Assembly: GCF_041245805.1 (NCBI RefSeq)
Contig: NZ_CP162490.1
Coordinates: 3,449,001-3,513,000, forward strand
Direction of reading: 5' to 3'
DNA from: Xanthomonas sp. DAR 34887
Lineage (GTDB): Bacteria > Pseudomonadota > Gammaproteobacteria > Xanthomonadales > Xanthomonadaceae
Length of the DNA: 64,000 bases
Under the pieces are notes generated by a model. That model was not told the DNA's origin. It saw only the letters and a program-made list of their open reading frames with translations, and searched no databases. This document shows positions 58,597 through 64,000 of this stretch, piece by piece (the first letter of the stretch is position 1; each line of letters begins with the position of its first letter). Made by a program: the position numbers and the translations under genes.

Positions 58597-59804
58597 GCGG
58601 CGACTGCCTCGCGCCGTGCCCGGCCGCATCCGCTGCGATCGCGCCGCCGGCAACCCGGCGCCTGCCCTGGAGCGGCCTGCTCGCGCTGGCCTGCGCCGGC
58701 TTCGTCACCATTCTCACCGAAGCGTTGCCGGCCGGCCTGCTGCCGCAGATGGCGGCCGGGCTGGGCGTCGGCGAAGCCTGGGTCGGCCAACTGGTCAGCG
58801 TCTACGCGCTCGGCTCGCTGCTGGCGGCGGTCCCGCTCACGGCCGCCACCCGGCGCTACCGCCGGCGCCCGTTGCTGCTGCTCGCCATCGCCGGCTTCGC
58901 GCTGGCCAACACGGTCACCGCGGTATCGGCCAGCTATCCGTTGACCCTGGCCGCGCGACTGCTCGCCGGCGTCAGCGCCGGGCTGCTGTGGGCGCTGCTG
59001 GCCGGCTATGCGAGCCGGATGGTGGCGCCGGCGCAGCAGGGCCGCGCGATCGCGGTGGCGATGCTCGGCACGCCGCTGGCGCTGGCGCTGGGCGTGCCGG
59101 CCGGCACCCTGCTCGGGCAGCAGTGGGGCTGGCGCTGGACGTTCGGCGCGATGTCGCTGCTGGGCCTGGGCCTGCTCGGCTGGGCCCGCGCCGCGCTGCC
59201 CGACTTGGCCGGCCAGGCGGCGACCGCGGCGCTGCCGCTGCGCCGCGTGCTGCGTCTGCGCGGCATCGCCCAGGTGCTGACGGTGATGCTGCTGTTCGTG
59301 CTCGCGCACAACCTGCTCTACACCTATGTGGCGCCGCTGCTCGCGCTGTCGACCGCGGCGGCCGCGCTGGACCGCTACCTGCTGCTGTTCGGCATCGCCT
59401 CGCTGCTGGGCATCGCCGCGGTCGGCGTGTGGATCGATCGCTGGATGCGGCCGCTGCTGCTTGCCAGCATCGGCCTATTCGCGCTCGCCGTGCTGGCGAT
59501 GGCGCTGTGGCCGCGCTCGCCGTCGCTGCTGGCCGCGGCGCTGGCGGCCTGGGGCGTGGCGTTCGGCGGCTGCGCCACGCTGTTCCAGACCGCGATCGCG
59601 CGCCGTGCCGGCGACGCCGCCGATCTGGCCCAGTCGCTGGTGGTCACCGGCTGGAACCTGGCGATCGCCGGCGCCGGCGTGTTCGGCGGCATGCTGCTGC
59701 AGCGTTCCGGCGCCGCCGCGCTGCCGTGGCTGGCGCTGGCGCTGCTGGTGCTGGCGTGGGCGTTTGCGCAGCGCCGGCACGGCTGGGCCGATGCCGGCGA
59801 TTGA
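58593..59804 (+). CDS. MFS exporter coupled to the serine hydrolase
   Basis: A 403-residue 12-helix transporter with a DHA1-type start, LALACAGFVTILTEALPAGLLPQMAAGLGVGEAWVGQLVSVYALGSLLAAVPLTAATRRYRRRPLLLLAIAG. It overlaps the serine-hydrolase gene by ATGA, so the two act together: modification by the hydrolase and export by the pump is a natural reading, though not proven. A terminator follows at 59895. Confidence 0.92.
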   Translation: MSGDCLAPCPAASAAIAPPATRRLPWSGLLALACAGFVTILTEALPAGLLPQMAAGLGVGEAWVGQLVSVYALGSLLAAVPLTAATRRYRRRPLLLLAIAGFALANTVTAVSASYPLTLAARLLAGVSAGLLWALLAGYASRMVAPAQQGRAIAVAMLGTPLALALGVPAGTLLGQQWGWRWTFGAMSLLGLGLLGWARAALPDLAGQAATAALPLRRVLRLRGIAQVLTVMLLFVLAHNLLYTYVAPLLALSTAAAALDRYLLLFGIASLLGIAAVGVWIDRWMRPLLLASIGLFALAVLAMALWPRSPSLLAAALAAWGVAFGGCATLFQTAIARRAGDAADLAQSLVVTGWNLAIAGAGVFGGMLLQRSGAAALPWLALALLVLAWAFAQRRHGWADAGD

Positions 59805-59894
59805 GCGGGCGGCGCGGCCGACGCGGCTGCCGTCCGAGGCGTCGGCGCACGCGCAACGGCCGCCGTGCGCTGCGCGCCGCTCGCCTCTGCATGC

Positions 59895-59925
59895 AGCGCG
59901 CGCGACGGCTGCGGCGCGCTTTTTT
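59895..59925 (+). terminator. Rho-independent terminator after the MFS gene
   Basis: AGCGCGC (59895-59901) and GCGCGCT (59914-59920) form a 7-bp stem with a 12-base loop, followed by a run of T. It ends the LysR-controlled hydrolase/MFS transcript. It also lies just beyond the convergent zinc-ribbon gene. Confidence 0.75.
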
Positions 59926-59935
59926 GCGCAGCGGC

Positions 59936-60277
59936 TCAGGCCTTGCGCAGGAAGCAGGTCTTCAGCACCAGGCCCTTGATCTTGTCCGAGTTGCCTTCGA
60001 TGTGCTCGGCATCGTCCTCGACCAGGCGGATGCCGCGAATCACCGTGCCCTGCTTCAGCGGGATCGACGATCCCTTGACCTTCAGGTCCTTGATCACCAC
60101 CACGGTGTCGCCGGCCTGCAGCACGTTGCCGTTGCTGTCGCGCACCACCGTCGTCGCGGCAGTGGCGGTGTCCGCCGCCGCCGGCCACTCGTAGCCGCAG
60201 TCGGCGCAGATCCACAGCGCCCCGTCGACATAGGTGTTCTGCAGGGTGCATTGCGGGCAGGCGGGTGCGGCGGACAT
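59936..60277 (-). CDS. yjdM: Zinc-ribbon protein YjdM (PhnA family)
   Basis: A 113-residue protein with an N-terminal zinc ribbon (Cys7, Cys10, Cys24, Cys27: PACPQC ... ICADCGYEW) and the PhnA/YjdM domain NGNVLQAGDTVVVIKDLKVKGSSIPLKQGTVIRGIRLVEDDAEHIEGN. Homologues are linked by name to phosphonate use but the role is uncertain. A short intergenic space separates it from the divergent cation efflux gene. Confidence 0.94.
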   Translation of the reverse strand: MSAAPACPQCTLQNTYVDGALWICADCGYEWPAAADTATAATTVVRDSNGNVLQAGDTVVVIKDLKVKGSSIPLKQGTVIRGIRLVEDDAEHIEGNSDKIKGLVLKTCFLRKA

Positions 60278-60378
60278 GAGATTCCTTGATACGGCGACGA
60301 CGGGAGGGCGCCTATTGTAGCCGCCCGCTCCACGCCGCCGCGTGCCGCGACCCCGGCCGCTCTTCCCGCAGGAATCCC

Positions 60379-61335
60379 ATGTCCGCCGCTTCCGGTTCCC
60401 GCTTCGCGATCTATGCCGCGCTCGCCGGCAATCTGGCCATCGCCATCGCCAAGTTCGTCGCCGCCGCGTTGTCCGGCAGTTCGGCGATGCTCAGCGAAGG
60501 CGTGCATTCGCTGGTCGATACCGTCAACGAACTGTTGCTGCTGTACGGCCTGCGCCGCGCCGCGCGGCCCGCCGATGCCGGCCATCCGTTCGGCTACGGA
60601 CGCGAGCTGTACTTCTGGAGTTTCATCGTCGCCCTGCTGGTGTTCGCGCTCGGCGCCGGCGTGTCGCTCTACCAGGGCATCGCGCATGTGCGCAATCCGG
60701 AGCCGGCCAGCAACCACACCCTCAACTACGTGGTGCTGGGCCTGTCGATGCTGTTCGAGGGCGCCTCGTGGTGGGTGTCGCTGCGCGAGTTCCGTGCGCG
60801 CAAGGGCGCCATGGGCTACGTGCAGGCGTTTCGCGAAAGCAAGGACCCGAGCCTGTTCACCGTGCTGCTGGAAGACAGCGCCGCGCTGATCGGCCTGTGC
60901 ATCGCCCTGCTGGGCCTGCTGGCCGCGCAGTGGCTGCGGATGCCCGAGCTGGACGGCGTGGCTTCGATCGGTATCGCGGCCGTGCTGGCCTGCTCGGCCT
61001 TCGTGCTGGCGCGCGAGACCAAGGGCCTGCTGATCGGCGAGCCGGCGGCGCGGCCGCTGAGCGATGCCTTGCGCCGCATCGCCAGCGCCGATCCGGACGT
61101 GCGCGCGGTCAACGGCGTGCTGAGCGTGCAGATGGGCCCCGAGCAGGTGGTCGCCGCGCTCAGCGCCGAATTCGAGGACCAGCGCAGCACCGCGCAGATC
61201 GAGGCCTGCATCGAGCGCATCGAACGCGCCGCGCGTGCCGAACACCCGGAATTGCAGTCGCTGTTCGTCAAACCGCAAACGCCCGAAGCCTGGCAGGCGC
61301 GACGCAGCGCGTTGCGCGCACCGCCACCTGCCTGA
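60379..61335 (+). CDS. Cation diffusion facilitator family transporter
   Basis: A 318-residue inner-membrane antiporter with six helices. The metal-site motif in helix II is SEGVHSLVDTVNELLLLYG, and helix V carries EDSAALIGLCIALLG. The cytosolic C-terminal domain (ASADPDVRAVNGVLSVQMGPEQVVAALSAEFED) follows. Such proteins export Zn2+, Mn2+ or Fe2+. The first motif's histidine-aspartate pair with one less Asp than zinc-specific members fits a Mn/Fe-like or broad metal range; this is inference. The ATG at 60379 follows GCAGGAA. Confidence 0.92.
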   Translation: MSAASGSRFAIYAALAGNLAIAIAKFVAAALSGSSAMLSEGVHSLVDTVNELLLLYGLRRAARPADAGHPFGYGRELYFWSFIVALLVFALGAGVSLYQGIAHVRNPEPASNHTLNYVVLGLSMLFEGASWWVSLREFRARKGAMGYVQAFRESKDPSLFTVLLEDSAALIGLCIALLGLLAAQWLRMPELDGVASIGIAAVLACSAFVLARETKGLLIGEPAARPLSDALRRIASADPDVRAVNGVLSVQMGPEQVVAALSAEFEDQRSTAQIEACIERIERAARAEHPELQSLFVKPQTPEAWQARRSALRAPPPA

Positions 61336-61458
61336 ACGCGCGGTCCGGCGCGCCGACTTGCGGTCCGCCGCCGCTTTTCGTTAGGGTATCCAGGTAGCAC
61401 CTCTCATCGCGCTGTGACTGTGCCGGCGTATCCCACTTCCTACTGAATGAGGTTTCCC

Positions 61459-61929
61459 ATGGAGATCGCCAATGGCCTTGTCGCCACCATCCACTACACC
61501 CTGACCGACGATGCCGGCGAGGTGATCGATCAATCCTCGCCGGACAATCCGCTGAGCTATCTGCACGGCGCCGGCAACATCGTGCCGGGGCTGGAAAAGG
61601 CGCTGACCGGCAAGCGTCCCGGCGAACGCGTGCAGGTCGACGTGATTCCGGCCGAAGGCTACGGCCCGCGCCACGAGCAACTGCAACAGCAGGTGCCGCG
61701 CAGCTCGTTCCCGGATGCCGAGGGCCTGCAGCCGGGCATGCAGTTCCAGGCGCAGACCGACCAGGGCCCGCTGCTGGTCACGGTCACCGAGGTCGGCGCG
61801 GAGCTGGTGACCATCGACGGCAACCACCCGCTGGCCGGGCAGGTGCTGCACTTCGCGGTGGAAGTGGCCGGCGTGCGCGATGCCACCGAGCAGGAAAAGA
61901 ACCAGGGCCACGCGGGCGCCGCGCTGTAA
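61459..61929 (+). CDS. SlyD-like FKBP-type peptidyl-prolyl isomerase
   Basis: A 156-residue cytoplasmic FKBP isomerase/chaperone. The pattern VATIHYTLTDDAGEVIDQSSPDNPLSYLHGAGNIVPGLEKALTGKRPGERVQVDVIPAEGYGPR is the SlyD-type FKBP core with the insert-in-flap domain after it (RSSFPDAEGLQPGMQFQAQTDQG ... GNHPLAGQVLHFAVEVAGVRDAT). The histidine-rich tail of E. coli SlyD is absent. I chose the ATG at 61459 because a GAATGAGG site lies before it; an in-frame ATG is four codons upstream. Confidence 0.95.
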   Translation: MEIANGLVATIHYTLTDDAGEVIDQSSPDNPLSYLHGAGNIVPGLEKALTGKRPGERVQVDVIPAEGYGPRHEQLQQQVPRSSFPDAEGLQPGMQFQAQTDQGPLLVTVTEVGAELVTIDGNHPLAGQVLHFAVEVAGVRDATEQEKNQGHAGAAL

Positions 61930-61951
61930 CCGCTGGCATCCGGCTGTACCC

Positions 61952-61981
61952 GCACGAGGCCCGCAATCGCGGGCCTCGTGC
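61952..61981. terminator. Perfect hairpin after the FKBP gene
   Basis: GCACGAGGCCCGC and GCGGGCCTCGTGC form a 13-bp perfect stem with an AATC loop 22 bp after the FKBP stop. No U-tract follows, so it is a terminator-like hairpin rather than a classical terminator. Confidence 0.65.
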
Positions 61982-62075
61982 ATTGTGCGGCAACGGCAGC
62001 AGCGGCCGGCGCCGGCTTGCGCCGCGCTGCGGCTTGCCGCACAGTGCGCGGCCCCCTGCCCGGCCCCGCAGCGAC

Positions 62076-63434
62076 ATGAGACTCGGCATCGATTTCGGTA
62101 CCAGCAACTCCGCCGCCGCCGCGGTGATCGATGGCCGCGTGGTGCCGATCGGCTTCGGCGACCAGCACCAGTTCCGCACCACGGTGTACTTCCCCGAGGT
62201 GATGCGCGACCCCTCCGATTTCGAACTGACCCCAGTGCTGGAGCGGCAGGTGGACGAGCTGATCGAGGCCGGGCGCCGCGATGCGGCGGCGGCCGGCCGC
62301 GAGCGCAGCCGCGACGACCTGCGCCGCGACGCGATCCGGGTGGTGCGCCGGCAATGGATGGAGGCGCAGATGCGCGAGCCGCGCAGTTCCGCGGCGCTGC
62401 TGCAGAACGCGGTGTACGGCGACGCGGCGCTGGATGCGTATTTCGTCGAAGGCGAAGGCAGCCTGGTGCAGAGTCCCAAATCGATGCTCGGCTACAACCT
62501 GCATCCGCGCGCCAAGCAGACCATCACCGGCATCGCCACCCATATCCTCGAGCACATCCGCCTGACCGCCTCGCAGCAACTCGGCCTGCAGGTGCGCAGC
62601 GCGCTGCTCGGGCGACCGGTGCAGTTCCGCAGTTCGATCGGCGAGGCCGGCAACGCGCAGGCGCTGCAGATCCTGCACAGCGCCGCGATCGCCGCCGGTT
62701 TCGACGACATCGAGTTCCTGGAAGAACCCGCCGCCGCGGCGATGCATTACCACGCCGGCAGCGACGCGCGCCACGAGGCGGTGGTGGTGGATATCGGCGG
62801 CGGCACCACCGACATCGCCCACGCCAGCGTCGGCGGCGCCGGCGCGCCGCAGGTGCATCGCGCGTGGGGCATCGCCCGCGGCGGCACCGACATCGACCTG
62901 GCGCTGAGCCTTGCCAGCTACATGCCGCTGTTCGGCCGCGGCAGCACGCGCGTGCCGGCGCACCATTACGTCGAAGCGGCGATGGTGCAGGACACCACCC
63001 GCCAGCGCGATTTCCGCCAGCACCGCTACGACGAAGTGCCGCACCCGTACGACAGGCGGCTGCAGGCGCTGCAGGACACCGGCAACACCGCGCGCCTGTA
63101 CCGCGCGGTGGAGCGCAGCAAGATCCGCCTCAGCGACAGCGCGCAGCACGAAGAGGCGCTGGACTACATCGAAGCCGGGCTGCAGGTGCAGGTGCGCGCC
63201 GACGAGCTGACCCACGCCGCACGCAGCTATCTGGAAGCGCTGGGCGAACTGCTCGCGCAGGTCCGCAGCGATATCGACGGCGATCCGGCCGCGGTGTTCC
63301 TGACCGGCGGCATGTCGCGCGCCGGCTACATCCAGCAGGTGGTCGCCGCCGCGTTCCCGCAGGCGCGCCTGGTGCACGGCGATCCCTCGTTCGGCGTGGT
63401 CCAGGGCCTGGCGCTGGCCGCCGCGCAACGCTGA
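62076..63434 (+). CDS. yegD: YegD-type Hsp70 family protein
   Basis: A 452-residue actin/Hsp70-fold ATPase lacking the substrate-binding domain of DnaK. Phosphate-1 motif GIDFGTSNSAAAA (4-16), then EFLEEPAAAAMHY, phosphate-2 VVVDIGGGTTDIA and adenosine motif VFLTGGMSRAGYIQQ. The long insertion with KSMLGYNLHPRAKQTITGIATHILEHI is a YegD feature. Proposed chaperone; targets unknown. It follows the FKBP gene, another folding factor, at 146 bp. Confidence 0.93.
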   Translation: MRLGIDFGTSNSAAAAVIDGRVVPIGFGDQHQFRTTVYFPEVMRDPSDFELTPVLERQVDELIEAGRRDAAAAGRERSRDDLRRDAIRVVRRQWMEAQMREPRSSAALLQNAVYGDAALDAYFVEGEGSLVQSPKSMLGYNLHPRAKQTITGIATHILEHIRLTASQQLGLQVRSALLGRPVQFRSSIGEAGNAQALQILHSAAIAAGFDDIEFLEEPAAAAMHYHAGSDARHEAVVVDIGGGTTDIAHASVGGAGAPQVHRAWGIARGGTDIDLALSLASYMPLFGRGSTRVPAHHYVEAAMVQDTTRQRDFRQHRYDEVPHPYDRRLQALQDTGNTARLYRAVERSKIRLSDSAQHEEALDYIEAGLQVQVRADELTHAARSYLEALGELLAQVRSDIDGDPAAVFLTGGMSRAGYIQQVVAAAFPQARLVHGDPSFGVVQGLALAAAQR

Positions 63435-63672
63435 CCACGCAGGCAGCGTTGCGTCAACTTCGCCGCCGCGCGCGCCGGCCCGGCCGCGCGTGTGCAAATC
63501 GCTAGCGCAGCTTCCGTTCATACGCAAGGGGCGCGACTGGCGTAATATGCGCGGTCACGCTTCAGCGTCACGTTTCTACACGCGTCTCGTCCGGCCGTTT
63601 CTGTCGCCCGACTCGCTCCTCTTCTCGCGCCAGCCTCCGTCCCGCTTCGGGCCGGACCCACCGGGAGCGCCT

Positions 63673-64000
63673 GTGTCCGGCTACACCACCCAGATCACCA
63701 CGCTCAACCTGGGCGGCCAGGACTATCGCATCCGCTCGCTGCTCGATACCCAACAGTTCTCCGATCCCGACGCGCAGGCCGAAGCGGCTGGCATTTCCTC
63801 GGCGCAATGGAGTCTGTTCGGCAACGTGTGGCCGGCCGGACGGCTGCTCGCCGAAGCGATGGCGCTGTACGACTTCGGCGGCAAGCGCATCCTCGAGATC
63901 GGCTGCGGCCTCGGCCTGGCCAGCCTGGTGCTGCGCCGCCGCGGCGCCGACATCGTCGCCAGCGACCGGCATCCGCTGACCGAAGTGTTCCTGGCCTACA
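63673..64000 (+). CDS. Class I SAM-dependent methyltransferase, 5' part
   Basis: The gene runs off the window end; 109 codons are visible. It starts with GTG at 63673, preceded by CGGGAGCG. The sequence contains TLNLGGQDYRIRSLLDTQQFSDPDAQAEAAGIS, SLFGNVWPAGRLLAEAMALYDFGGKRILEIGCGLGLASLVLRRRGADIVASDRHPLTEVFL. The SAM motif is ILEIGCGLG followed by VVASDRHP-type motif II. It resembles lysine/protein-N-methyltransferases of the Methyltransf_16 group, not identified further. Confidence 0.8.
   Translation, partial: MSGYTTQITTLNLGGQDYRIRSLLDTQQFSDPDAQAEAAGISSAQWSLFGNVWPAGRLLAEAMALYDFGGKRILEIGCGLGLASLVLRRRGADIVASDRHPLTEVFLAY

Noticed and set aside
61952..61981. Classical rho-independent terminator after the FKBP gene
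   Set aside because: The hairpin is perfect but has no U-tract, so I list it only as terminator-like.

Overview
This is 64 kb of high-GC bacterial chromosome with the gene content and style of the Xanthomonadaceae, most like Xanthomonas. The assignment rests on the leuS-lptE-holA-nadD-rsfS-rlmH block, a large TonB-dependent receptor, the mprF/acvB pair, DUF885 and S9 peptidases with signal peptides, and intergenic repeats of the GGGATTGGGGATT, GTAGGAGCGGCTTCAGCCGC and CCCTCACCCCAACCCCTCTC types. I see no phage, no insertion sequence with a transposase, no CRISPR array, no rRNA and no tRNA.

Layout. 1-1.7 kb: 3' end of a TonB-dependent receptor. 1.8-9.2 kb (minus): leuS, lptE, holA, nadD, rsfS, a J-domain protein and rlmH, covering tRNA charging, LPS export, replication, NAD synthesis and ribosome control. 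9.5-16.8 kb: membrane protein, CnoX-like thioredoxin, hotdog protein, an unrecognised membrane-anchored protein, DUF502 and YhhQ-type transporter genes, and a DUF885 peptidase. 16.9-24.4 kb: REP pairs, homocysteine methyltransferase, a broken and an intact VOC protein, an ABC ATPase with a permease/M1-peptidase fusion, and DUF2147. 24.6-28.6 kb: metG, a HAD phosphatase, a membrane-fusion-protein remnant and a stand-alone RnfB-type ferredoxin. 28.9-31.5 kb: a secreted unknown, a small membrane protein, an ECF sigma factor and its RskA-type anti-sigma factor. 31.55-32.2 kb: four tandem units of about 171 bp. 32.5-39.4 kb: a seven-gene membrane-lipid modification operon (desaturase, FAD amine oxidase, DUF1365, cyclopropane synthase family protein, DUF2878, DUF1295, second SAM methyltransferase). 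39.5-49.0 kb: RidA, DUF998, mprF facing acvB, small metabolic genes, DUF2383 and a TPR protein. 49.1-60.3 kb: efflux pumps and detoxification genes with their own regulators (TetR/DAPG hydrolase, LysR/serine hydrolase/MFS), an ene-reductase and an S9 peptidase. 60.4-64 kb: cation efflux, FKBP isomerase, an Hsp70-like YegD protein and a truncated methyltransferase.

Three things stand out. First, a family of inverted-repeat elements built from GGGATT units (G-quadruplex-capable, telomere-like) usually sits a few bases after a TGA stop codon. In three places it has become coding sequence: the nadD N-terminus, the metG inter-domain linker and the start of the HAD gene. Second, the ECF sigma/anti-sigma pair has a good GGAAC-N15-CGTC promoter ahead of its probable operon and lies just upstream of the lipid operon, separated only by the tandem array, so a stress-controlled lipid-remodelling unit is plausible. 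Third, three genes bear on phospholipid chemistry or surface charge (the lipid operon, mprF and acvB) within 14 kb.
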